Below are positions 12,001 to 23,468 of a stretch of 64,000 bases of DNA, in pieces. Location: NCBI GenBank assembly GCA_947561585.1, contig CANNZV010002362.1, positions 37,687 through 101,686 on the forward strand, given 5' to 3'. The DNA is from Caprella mutica. Lineage: Eukaryota > Arthropoda > Malacostraca > Amphipoda > Caprellidae. Positions within the stretch are counted from its first letter, which is position 1; each line of letters begins with the position of its first letter. The notes under the pieces were generated by a model, which saw nothing but the letters and a program-made list of their open reading frames with translations, made no database searches and had not been told where the DNA came from. A program made the position numbers and the translations under genes.

Positions 12001-14970
12001 CAATTTAACAGACAAATTATATTCGAGGGTGAGCCAATTAATCATTTGTGAATAGGGATTCTATGTGTTTGGTGATTTTAAAATTAGCTTTTTACGTTAG
12101 TTGTAACAAACTATTCTGAGGGTATTTTCTGATTAGACTGATAAGGTGAGGTTTTCAAGGTCTGCAGTAGCAATCAGTGTCCATTTATCGCATAATTGAC
12201 TAAAACTTCGCGTGGGATTCCAGAGAAAGAAGAAAATGGTGCTATGTGAATAATGTATGAGTGAAACTGTTTGATTTCAATCAATTCTGTTACAGTGAAT
12301 CTTCAGTCGAAATTTCGAATTTTTCTTCCTTTGCGATTGTTGTGTTTAATCATATTGATAATTGCATAGATTTTAAACATTAGTTTAGCTGATTAGTCTA
12401 ATAATTTTCATATTATTTATTGTTATTGGATGAAAATAGGCGAACCGAATAAAATAATGTTAATAAGAGTCTACTATATTCATTGACTTAGAATAAAAAA
12501 TTAATTAACATTTCTAAACGAACGAACCTCAATTTTTTATGTTTTTTCTCTGATATTTATTGCAGACCACATAATTAAGAGGAGTAAAATATACTGCTAG
12601 GTATACCGTTGAAATTTGGTCTATAAACTCTTATCCTAGAGTTTCATATACTGCCCTTGAAAGCAATCAAACAACCTACAATTATTTTATTGAACGTACA
12701 GAGCTCACACATTTATTGTGTTTAGCATATACGTACATATACGTGATAAGAAATTCAATTATTTATATAATCAAATTACTTATGAATTAAATAGAGTGAA
12801 GTGGTGAGTGGTAAAAAGCGACACTGTACTTAGATGTGTGATGATGTACATATTCTAATTCTCATTTCTTGATTTTTTAAATAAATATCATGGAAGATTA
12901 GCTTCACTCGTTTAAATTTAAAAGTTAAGTTTAGAAGATCCTAAAATTTCAGCTCAGGCTTCATAATGTGAATATATATATTTTAATTTGGCATACGGCG
13001 CTCCTGTACTCTACTAGCCTCCCACCCGTGACATATATATGTCAATGTAGCCTACTGAACAACTCTTATGTAAACGTTACATATAATAAACTTTCATTGT
13101 TACTATGATAGACTGACCTACATTTATAATTGACTAAGTGTCAATTACAGCGGTGCACAACGCATTACACAAGAACGAGTTTTTCATCAAGAAAACTGAG
13201 GGTAAACCACCAAATTCCATTTATTTTAAGCGGTAAAATAGGGTGGCTAAATATAAAATAGAAACGTTTCCATTGCATTAGTTCAAACACAGCGTAAACT
13301 ACACCAATAGAGATCTAATGATTAAATGGTGTCAACGGATGACGCAAAAATAGGACCGAACTCTTCTATCCTCAGGATAAGTCATCAATGTGGATGAATG
13401 AATAAATATGGGTATTAATACACGTGATGTACTCAATTTAATTGAGTAGTTTAGTAAGGGCTAATTAAAATAAACAATACAGTCTTTTCAATGTGCCTTT
13501 TTATTTCAGGTTATCCATTCAACTACCAACTGCCCGAAGGAGTTGAGGTGATGTACTTCAAACTGAACGAAGGGGAGGTTAGCATGGCAGAACTCCACCT
13601 CTGGATAAAACCGATTCCTCTGAGAAATGCCGAGAAAGTTGCAGTCATTGTTTCCAAAGTAGGGAAACCTGCAGCAGAAGGAGACCTCGTCAGATACACT
13701 GTAAGTATGAATAGCAATAAATAGAAGTAATTATAATTATATCATAAATAATAAGTTTAAGTATTCAGGGAATGTGCGACAACTTTTTGTATCAAAATTT
13801 AATTTTAGATTAAAAAAAATAGAGAGCATTTATCCATTGAAAATGTGTATTCACAATTTACCTCCTTTCGATCCGACATTTCATTCAAAATTAGATGGAT
13901 TTTCTTCACATTTCATACTTCTTATGACATTCGTGAGCTTTTGACTCAATGGCATTTGTGATGTTATTTTATTATTCGCTGCAGACAAGAAAAATTGAAC
14001 AAATTTATAAATTCTCAAAACAATTACTGTAAACCTAATTTCACCCTCCCAAACCATTTTAAATGAAAAAATTGACTTCATTGTTAGAAAACAATATAGC
14101 AGAAATATAACCCAATAGGATCGAAAGGGTTAAATGAAGCATTTAAAAACTGGAACATCTGCTAATGATCTGACAATTTACAGGAGGTTTCAAGAAATAT
14201 AGAAACCATCAGAGCAGAAAAAGGAGATTGGACGAAGATCAATATCATCAATCTAGTATCGGAGTGGACAAAAGATACTGAAACCAACCTAGGCTTGGTG
14301 GTTGAGATGCAAGACTCAGAAGGAAATCAAATGATTGTCACCAATGCCTCAGAAATTCCTTCGAAGGTAATAATATGCGGGGATTTATTTCTGTGAACTT
14401 TTATAAAATGTACTGTATTTTACCAACATATGTATGAAATTATTAAAACTTAATTTGATCAATAAGTCGTTTTGGAGGCAAATGATAAATTCAATGAAGA
14501 TGACAATAGTCGAATGCAAAAATAATAATGAAAACTGACTTATTTTGATAATGAAAACTGACCTAATATTATATTTTTTTCAGGCCCCTCTTTTGGAAGT
14601 TCAGTTCACTCACGAAGGTCCGTCGCATCGCCCAACACGTTCATCAGAAGGTGGTAAATGCTCCAACGGTGAAACAAGGTGCTGCAAATTTCCACTACCT
14701 ATTAACTTTACGGAGTACAGTTTTGATTTCATCGTGGCACCCAAAGTATACATGGCAAATTTCTGCAACGGAAAATGCGGCTACCTGTACGCCCAGCAAG
14801 CTATTCATCAGACGGTTGTACAAAAGCTGCAGAATTCAACTGCCACTTACGGTCCTTGCTGCGGAGCCAAGGAATTGATGCCGCTCAACATGCTCTATTA
14901 TGACCATGATCGAAAGATTAGGTTTGACACTATTAACGATATGGTTATAGAGAAATGTAGCTGTGACTAA
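9037..14970 (+). CDS. TGF-beta superfamily ligand, myostatin/myoglianin/activin-like
   Basis: Predicted secreted growth factor precursor of 446 aa. Exons 9037-9616, 13510-13700, 14184-14366 and 14584-14970 all have GT/AG borders and matching phases (1, 0, 0). Residues about 10-33 form a hydrophobic signal peptide ending near QIVDA. A basic, Ser/Asn-rich stretch and a prodomain follow; the prodomain includes AELHLWIKP and DWTKINI..LVSEW, typical of TGF-beta propeptides. RPTR just before SSEGGKC is a minimal furin-type site releasing a mature domain of about 107 aa. The mature domain has nine cysteines (C-x6-CC, FCNGKC, GPCC, KCSC), including the extra N-terminal pair of myostatin/activin/TGF-beta1 types, and the FIVAPKVY block. 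The usual tryptophan pair before IIAP is replaced by FDF, so orthology to myoglianin is tentative. Known ligands of this kind act as disulphide dimers on Ser/Thr kinase receptors. Start chosen from promoter and signal peptide. Confidence 0.9.
9617..13509 (+). other. Intron 1 of the TGF-beta gene
   Basis: A 3.9-kb intron bounded by GTAAGT and TTTATTTCAG. It holds an imperfect pyrimidine-rich repeat of about 40 bp (about 10180-10285: CTCTCTCAATTCACTCC-like units). A short GC-rich patch lies at 11400-11470 around GGCGCCGGGTCCC and GAGACGTCACGC. An open frame at 11129-11317 starts just after a plausible acceptor (CATTCCAG), but it lacks similarity that I recognise and is not needed to complete the ligand. 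Confidence 0.6.
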
Positions 14971-16880
14971 ATGTGATATCTTTATAGTGTGCCTCGACAC
15001 ACTAATGTACTAGTGCAGGTTTTTACATAGTGAAGTTTGTTTTTTGAAAACAATTGATACTTCGGTAAGGAATGATGATAATTTGTAAATATGTTCAATT
15101 ATTCAATCTTGAATGGAGTACCAATGTGTAATAACATTATTATTACTACAGCAAACAAGGAAATTATAATGTCTTATTTGATGAAATTGTATATAGTATA
15201 CCTAATTGGTTATTAACACATTATTTGATTTGCACAACAGGTGAAAATATTAAGAGAATAGTCAATATTTAGTTCCTTGAATTAATAAGATCAACTACGA
15301 ATTTTCTTGTGAAAAGGTGATTACGAAAAATTAGTAATTTTAAATAATTTAAAAGCTGTGATAAGTCAACTGCCACTAAAACTTAATATTCTCATTATCG
15401 ATCGAACTATTGTTCTAATTTTATCTCTAATTATGATAATTATTACACTAAACTAAGAAAATATAAAGATAGTACTAAATTTTAATATTTTACAGTAAAA
15501 TTAAAAATAGTAAGCACCTACTTGAGTGGATTTTACTGGTTAGGTACAATAATTTGTAGTGTCCTACTATACTGCTTGAAGTGCATATATGAGTGTAAAA
15601 TGTATATATTTCCTAATATATTCTTATTCTTCAATTCGTAGAAAAAATGAACTTCTTCACGAAGATTGTTAGCTATTAATAAATATGTCATTATTGAAAG
15701 TTAAGATCATAAAGTGACATGGAACTCTTAGGGTTAAAAAATTAAGTTTTCTTTTAAAATTAGCATAATTTACTAATATGAATAAAGTTCAATTGGAGAA
15801 ATTGAAGATTTAATAGAACTTATTCAACAAATTAATTATTTGAAAATTATACAGAATTTATATAAGCTAATTGATTTATATTATACGGTTTATTGCTAAT
15901 TTATTTAATATACAATTGAATCATCTCGAAATTTATTTTGACTGAATTAGATCAAAATTTCTTCGATTTCAAGCTAAGCTTTACGAGGTTACATTGATTG
16001 TTTATGATTTTTAGTATTTGAAAGTTTACTTATTTTACTGGTATTCCTTTTTGATTTTGTATAACCATTTTGCGTTGTCTACAATCGAGTCTTTTGTGTG
16101 ACTATGAGTTATAAAGAGTGATATTAATGTTTGTTAATAAGGTGTCGTGAACGTAAGTTAGTGTTGAGTGTAAAACTATTAAATATAAGAAAAGAACCTT
16201 TATAAAATAAATATTGATATTATTTAGATAACATTTTGATTATGTTTATTATAAAATTGTTGTAGATTTGAGATGAAATTTTGTGTCACAGCTTTGTTGA
16301 TGAATTAGTTCTAATTATAGTAACAAAATGAAATTCCACCACCAGCAAGTTTATCTTCTTACATATAGAAGAAAATGGATAATTAATTATTAATGTAAAT
16401 ACATTTGAGTAGGCGAGGCATTAGTTATGTTCATCTTGTGATTTATCTGCTATATTATTCTAAAGAGAAATATATTAAATTGAATTTCTTAACAGTTATG
16501 TTTCTGCAATCTATTGAAGAAAATGTTAGTTTCTTGTTCATATTTTGGTTTGTGTAAACTTGAGTAACTTTAATTAGATTTGAAGTTCAGATTTGTTCAT
16601 TTAATTTAAGATCATGAGCAAAATTCATTGTATAAATTATAATTGTTAAGTTCTGTAGAGTAAACACATATTTAGTAAATATGTATTTCCTTGTTTATCC
16701 TTTTGTCCATTAGACAGGTTTCAGACCTAATTCGCACAAGCGATCAATACAGGAGATTGCTCTTTTTCAAATTGATCCAGTCGTCTATTGATCCTCTTAT
16801 GAAGAACATATCTTAGTTGTGACTGATAGGGCTTTTAGAAAAAGAAAGATATATGATATGTCCAGCATATTTCTGAAACG
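14971..16880 (+). other. 3' region of the ligand gene and spacer to the transporter gene
   Basis: AT-rich sequence with no gene that I recognise. AATAAA at 15678-15683 and near 15780 are candidate polyadenylation signals for the upstream gene. A small open frame at 16858-16884 ends in a TGA that overlaps the transporter ATG (ATGA arrangement) and may be an upstream ORF if transcribed. Confidence 0.5.
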
Positions 16881-19800
16881 ATGAGTCACCAGCCAGTATT
16901 ACCTAATTTAGGAATTTATTCTGTAACAAAGGGTCAAATTATTCCAATAGCTTCAAAAAATGAAGGTGTTAATTCTCTTGTTGATGAAGAAAACACATTG
17001 GCAAATTATTTGTCAGCTCAGTGTGATCCAATGGAAGGTTACTCTCAGTTACCAACCACATTATTGGGAGTGTCGGCTGTTCCAAAAAGGGAGGAGAGCA
17101 TCATAGACAACATGTCAAAACCAACTGCACATTTGTGGTTAATGGGAGATATGCAATATGTAACGGATTTCCTGGATCGGTGGGAGTTCTGTAGCTGTAT
17201 GCTACCAATCAAAATATTGAACGCCATTCTTAGATCTTACGGTGCTCCTATGATGGTTAACAATCCGATCAGCGGTGTATTAGTATCAATTGCTATCTGT
17301 ATAAAGTCAATATGGGCACTCATTTGGTCCTTATGTGCAGTTTTATTTGGTTTGATGGTGTGTCTGATGTACTTTCAATCCCAGAAGACTATTTCCAGTG
17401 GTCAACCTGTACAAAATGCGATTCTATTGGCACTGACAGGGACAGCTGCTTTTCCCTATCTTTCCTTGTCTGTTCCATCATCGCTCTTACTTTACGGAAC
17501 TCTCTGTGGATTGAGGTAGCTATTATTTAGATATACTTAACAGCTATACTCTATTTGCAATACAAAATATCGTTTTGTTGATACTCAATAACTGTATTTC
17601 AGTGTACTGCTGTCAGCTGCACTTACATCCTGCCTCACAAAAGTTGGTATGCCAAGTCTCACAATATCGTATGCACTTTTAGCAGCAATGACGTCAGTGA
17701 TTTTTACAGTACCTCACCATGATGGATTTCTAGAAACCCGATCACCTATGTAATGACCACCAAAGAAATGAATTACCCTCTTAAATTGAACACTGAGAAT
17801 ATATATATTAGCATTTGGTATCAAAGGGTGATTTAAATTGATTTTCCAATAGCAACCCTGGACGACAAGAGTTTGAAATTCATGCGAAAAATGAATCAAC
17901 ACGGAGGATTGCATCGGACTTTGAAGGAGTAGTACTAAACGCAGGAAGGAAAGAAAATGCATCAATCTGGATACAAATACATAATAAAGAAGAAAAAGGT
18001 CAATTGGATTGTAAGAAAGTGAGTTTTTAATATTTCAATGGCTGTGAGCAGTCAAAAATCAGCAATAACTTACACTTCTGCCGATTGTATCATTCCATCG
18101 ACTTAAGAATTACTGTGACACATTTCCAAATTTGTGAACTTGAATAAAAAAAATTAATTTGATAAATTCTTTGGTGAATTTTACAGATTCTCTTGGGAAC
18201 ATTGAGAGGTGCTGGTAAAGTCATGCAATGTCCGGACACTCTATGTTCTACTCTGATTTTCGTGGCTATATTTCTATTTTCACCAACAATGGCTACACTT
18301 GGTGGAGTGGGTTCATTTCTAGCCACTGCAACAGGTGAATTAATTACTATTTTAAAAATAAATTGATGTTATCCAAACGATGTTCTCTCACAATGCCCAA
18401 AGTGTGTCTGTACACATAATCTTTTTTAGATAAAGCACATTATCATATAAAAACGGAAATAGGAAATATATAAAAAAAAACATGTCAGCCAACTTAAAAG
18501 AAAGTCTGAAAATGCACCATACAGATATTTATGAGCATTTTAAAATATGCTACACCAATATGCAGTTCCACATTTAAAATTTTGGATGAATGTTTGTACG
18601 GTGATTTTCTGGAAGATAAATTCAGATTTATAAAAAATTGGCAAACTAGTGGAAAGAAAATACCATTGTTAGTGAGAGAGAATTATATTAATTAAACCAG
18701 TCGGCAAATATCAGTAAATTTACCTTATATGTATTCTGGAAGTACAATTGTGTTAAAATATCTACACCGACAATTAAAACTCGATTTAATTTTAAAATGA
18801 AATAAAATTTCTATAAATAAAATATACTCATTAAGTAGTCCGAGTCTTTATAATACCAGGTTTTCATATGATTTATTCAATATGATTGCAAATTCTAGTA
18901 AATATTTGTTACTAGAATTTGCCAACATAATAATGAATAGAGAATATAAAAATCATGCATTAAAGATACGGATTACTACATCAATATATCAATTCTATTT
19001 ACAGCAAGCTTATTTATTTTTGAAATAGAATGTAATTTTTGTGGGACATACGGTATAGCTAATCTAAATCTAAACAGTAAATCAATATTCTATCGTATAT
19101 TCCTTTTGGTTAAATGAACACAAGATTCAGTCTTATTACTAAAATATGTAGGTAATATATTACCATTAATTATGAGTTCTTATACTCCAAATAAAGTTGA
19201 TTTAGTTTTCGAATGCCATCCGATCTTAAAACACATCTATTAATTTTGATATTCTAATAATCAGTTCTTTTACTAATTATCTAGTTAAAATTGGTATTTC
19301 ATAAAAAAATCTAGTTAAATCAAACAGTCTTAGAGAACTTAGATATAGAGAACATTCAAGAACAACATCCGTTGTTATAGATAACTTTTCTGAAGAACAT
19401 TTTAGGAAGATACCAAACCTCTCGCTGCTGTATCAGAGATATAGTCAGAAAATGCAAATACTTAAATAAATACTGACTAACTACAGACCTATGTTGACAC
19501 CTAGGTACTATGAGTGACCTAGTAGTGCTATGTTCCTCTACAGTCTGCATTAATGATTCTGCTGCTGATATACTTTTTCACTTTATAGGCGCAGTACTGG
19601 AGGGCCTATTGTTAGAGAATGGAGGCGATAACAACTCCTTGTACCTAGTGACGGAGGGATTGTACGGAAAGCAAGGTTTGCTCATAGCCATGTCTCTTGG
19701 TGGATACTTTTTCGTTTTCTCTCCGCATGCAGTTCTAGTTGCACTGTCAGGAGCAATCTTTTCAACATTTGTCACCAAGTTTTTCTTCACAGTAAGTTTA

Positions 19801-20128
19801 TACGAAACATCTTCAAAATTTATATATTTTTAATTGTAAATATTATATTATTGTGTATATAAACTAATTTTGTTTTTCAAATTGAAGCAAGTACTTTTTG
19901 ATTAAAAGTACCATTTATCACTCTCAGCTTGAGGTTCCCTACACAACTCTGCCTCACATCATTCTCACTCTCACTCTCCTGCAAGTGAGAGTGAGAGGAG
20001 GTCACTTACGTCAAGTGGAGATACCTTACCTAACCTACCCAGAGATGCACAAGAACGTTTTCAACCGCATCAAAATACTGCCAGCCAAATCAACCACCAT
20101 ATCCCATTCTGTAGAAGAGTCTATTTAA
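16881..20128 (+). CDS. Urea transporter, SLC14 family
   Basis: Reconstructed protein of 499 aa from exons 16881-17515, 17603-17749, 17853-18018, 18187-18334, 19589-19791 and 19928-20128; every junction is GT/AG and in phase. SLC14 proteins are passive urea channels of the plasma membrane built from two homologous membrane halves. Half one shows the entry block LRSYGAPMMVNNPISG and helices through about residue 280. A hydrophilic linker (exon 3) follows, then half two with GTLRGAGKVMQCPD, LFSPTMATLGG and SLGGYFFVFSPHAVLVAL. The C-terminal PYLTYPEMHKNVF matches the family's VTYPEENRIFY-like end. The two LPxxTxPF urea-filter motifs are diverged (MPSLTISY and VPYTTLPH), so substrate preference is uncertain. 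The N-terminus of about 105 aa before the first helices is long and shows no domain that I recognise. Intron 4 (18335-19588) is AT-rich and empty. Confidence 0.88.
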
Positions 20129-21280
20129 CCATATTATATTTAGAATTAGCCTAATAAGTTAATATAAACAATTGTCTTAAGAGTGTTCATTAAAAGTTTG
20201 ATTTCAAATAACTTTCGAGAAAAGTGTTAGATTTCTCTTTTACTCACCATTATTATTTACTATGAATAAAATAGGCAAGGAAATATTTTTAGGGTTCAAA
20301 TAATTTGTCCAATTCATTCATATAACTAACCAAAAAGTTTCATAGAACGAAGATAGCTTTTACATATTTAGAAAAGTTTTTGAAAAAAGCAGCATGAAAT
20401 AAAATGGTGAAGTTTTTTTTTGGTAACCATGACATTGATGAGAATATCCGGTTCATGAAGAATATAGAAATTAAATGTTATCAGACACAGGATATGGTGA
20501 CTGCGTCACAGTTAAGACGTCCTGTAAGAGAAAGACTATCACTGTGTTTTAGACATCCTCAAGTCAATACCTTATCACTTTCGTCTAGAAATTCTTACAA
20601 AGAGAAACTCATCTATACTACGAAATTTAGTATATTTAACTAAAAAATCAATTTTTCTTGTTCGATACTGGAAGATAATTCTTTTTCTTCTGCTTTGTAT
20701 TGGTTTTTAATTATTATATCAAGAGAGCTATATTAGATAACTGAGTTTCAAATGATGGCAGAGTGATTTACAAGTGTTGAAATTCAAATTATAGATATGA
20801 TAGGTGGGATACCCATACCGAGGTGAGATAAACTAGTATTTCTTAACTAAATTTTAGAAGACAGATCACACTACTGATAAAAGACAAACCAACTCAACGC
20901 AAAAAATCTTTATTAGCCTGAGAAAAGTTTTCATAAATTAGATTTAAAAAGTAGTTCAATTATATAGATTCTGAACAGAAATAACTTGAATGGGGCTATC
21001 ATAATATTCTAGTTAACTGATAATATGGTTTGATAAAAATAATCATTTAAAGTGCCTCATCACTCAATGTGAATTTGAAAAGGGATATATTGCAACTATA
21101 TTCATTGAATGACAACTACTGATCAAATGATGAAAATATATACAAAAGAATTTAAAGCAGTTGGCAGGAAAGTGTTACCAAATTAATATAAATTATGATA
21201 AAACGATGGTAAACTCATATACGCAGAAGAGCTACTCCATGATACAAGCATAAAGGAGCCGTTTTTACATTTGGATGATG
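20129..21280. other. AT-rich spacer after the transporter gene
   Basis: I see no gene or repeat here. An open frame at 20404-20643 (79 codons) follows a poly-T tract and has no recognisable feature. Confidence 0.5.
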
Positions 21281-21282
21281 TA

Positions 21283-22891
21283 CATTTGTGGCCAAAATAT
21301 AAGGGTAGGCAAGAACAAGTTATCTAAATCAATAATTTCATTAAAAGCACAGAACACACATAATTGGAATTTTGTACATATTTTCATATAGAGCTGATAT
21401 GTATTCGTATGAAATATCAAAGCATTTGGACAAATATTCTAGCAATAGTTCCATATTTAACTTCAGACAATAAATTTTGCTCTGGTCAAAAGTTAAGGTT
21501 AGCCATCATAAACTTTGAAGTATTCCCGGATATTGGCAATTAACTTAATACTTTGTAAATAATTCTTTACTATATCACTCTAATACATCTTCTGCAACAA
21601 AATACTACTAATTTTACTTAAAATGAAAGAGTTATCCCTCTTCTATTCATCTTCCAACTATGTTCATAATTATTACACATTTGTTGTGTTTCTTCTCTGA
21701 GTAGTCTTCAATTATTATCCAAACAATCTCAATTCGATTCTGGTCAGGACTCTGTGAAAGTCAGCTCATTAGAGCAATTTCTTCACCTTCTAATAGAGTC
21801 GTAACTTTTTTTATCTGAATAGTAGGGTACGTTGTCTTGCTTGAAACTCGGTGGATGAGGGTCATCTGCTTGTTGATTGTAAATATATTCAAAACTCATG
21901 TATGTTGACGAAAGAGCTGTTTTATACTTCTACAATAATTCCTCCGTGCAGAAGAGTAATGATTCCCCAAACCATCACACTACCACCTCCAAACTTAACT
22001 GTTTTCTTGACGCAGTAAAGAGTTAACATTTCCCATACTTTATGTTTAATTCGCACTTTCCCATTAGAGCCGAAGATTAAATTTTCTTCCATTCATCACT
22101 AGAATGTACTTTCGACCACTGATCAATCGACCAAACGATATACTCATGACAAAACACAAATGACACTTTCCGGTTATTTTAGAGATTAAAAGCTTCGATG
22201 CAGGGACGAATGATTACAAACCAACCTGTTGAAATTGAGGCGAAACAGTAGACTTGGACACCATACCACCAGAAATGACATCTATATCACGAAAAATTTG
22301 ACCAGAGCTGGTGAAACTATCTTGCAAGCTACTTTGAAGAGCTGCATGATCATCTCTTGGCAATGCTTTGGGAAGTCTACCTTTCTTCGGTTTGGAATCA
22401 ATACCTCGATACTGCTTAGTGCTTATGCGTAGCCACAATATTTTGAACAATCCTTTTGGACCTTTATATGGCAATAGAAATCTCTGGCAGCAACAATTGG
22501 AGACTGTACTTAGAGAAGAATCTCAACAAATGTGGAAAAATTGTGGACATTTCTGAAGGATGAATAGAAGATGGATCACGATTCATTTTGAGCAAAATTA
22601 GTAGAATTTTGTGGTAGAAGATGTATTAGAGTGATATAGGAAAGATTTATTCACATAGTATTAAGTTAATTGCCAATATCCGAGAATATTTTGATTAAAG
22701 ATTATGATGGCTACCCTTAACTTTTGACCAGTGTTAAATTTATTGTTTGAAATGAAATATGGAACTATCGCTAGAATATTTGTCCAAATGCTTTGAAATT
22801 TAAATTTCAATAATGTGTGTTATGTACTTCCCATGAAATTGAAGATTTAGATAACTTGCTCTTGCCTCCCCTTATAATTTGGCCACTACTG
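21283..22891 (-). mobile_element. Degenerate Tc1-family transposon
   Basis: A 1609-bp element flanked by TA at 21281-21282 and 22892-22893. The TIRs of about 50 bp are well matched: the right end reads CAGTAGTGGCCAAATTATAA on the reverse strand, and both inner ends finish with AGTTATCTAAATC. The transposase lies on the minus strand but is broken. Its N-terminal helix-turn-helix part is visible at 22214-22474 (GRLPKALPRDDHAALQSSL, KSTVSPQFQQVGL). The catalytic-core block KFGGGSVMVWGIIT lies near 21960-22000, and SPDQNRIE-like residues near 21735. Stops and frameshifts throughout mean no active protein. Length, TIRs and TA duplication are standard for Tc1. Confidence 0.93.
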
Positions 22892-22893
22892 TA

Positions 22894-23414
22894 TTAGCAA
22901 ACAGAAAACTTTATCACTGTTCTCCGAGACTTCCGAAATTTTTTTTCTTTTGATTTTAAATTAAAAAAGAGTATAGTAACACAGGCTACAGGAACATAGG
23001 GTATAGTAACTAGTATACAACACAAAAATATGACGTCACCAAAACAACACATTTCTTGTTTATGACCGAGCGGCTCATAATTCCTCGTATTTGCATTAAT
23101 ATCGAGAAGTTCAAAGTCATTTTATAATGGTTTCGTGCAAAAGAAAAGCGAAAATGGCGATCGAACCTCAAAGTTGAATATATAGATGTTATTCGGGTGT
23201 GTTTTTATTGTTCATTTCTTTTACTTATCTATAAGAAATAAGGTCTTAAACAAAAACTACTTAGGAGCCAAAACTAGTGCTAGTTAACTGCTAAACTGTA
23301 GTTCCTATGAATAACAATTACGTAATGAAATAATGGAAATATAATTTAACTAATGGCTAGTTAATAATTTATAAAATTAAATTTAGTAGTGACTAAGTTT
23401 AAGTAGGTAGTCCC
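22894..23414. other. Spacer 5' of the membrane-protein gene
   Basis: No gene recognised. A short inverted match between GGGTATAGTAAC (about 22999-23010) and GTACCCTATATGTTAC (about 23664-23680) could be remnants of a small inverted-repeat element spanning the first exon of the next gene. I do not call it. Confidence 0.35.
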
Positions 23415-23468
23415 ATGTTTCAAAGTGTGGTCAGAGTCGCCAGTCCACCGGAAACTTTCAAAGAATAA
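23415..23468 (+). promoter_or_regulatory. Possible upstream ORF abutting a split start codon
   Basis: ATG at 23415 opens 17 codons and ends with TAA at 23466-23468, immediately before the AT of the proposed start codon. If transcription begins upstream of 23415 this would be a uORF whose stop touches the main start. The alternative is that transcription starts inside it, for example at the TCAGAG near 23430. Confidence 0.35.
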
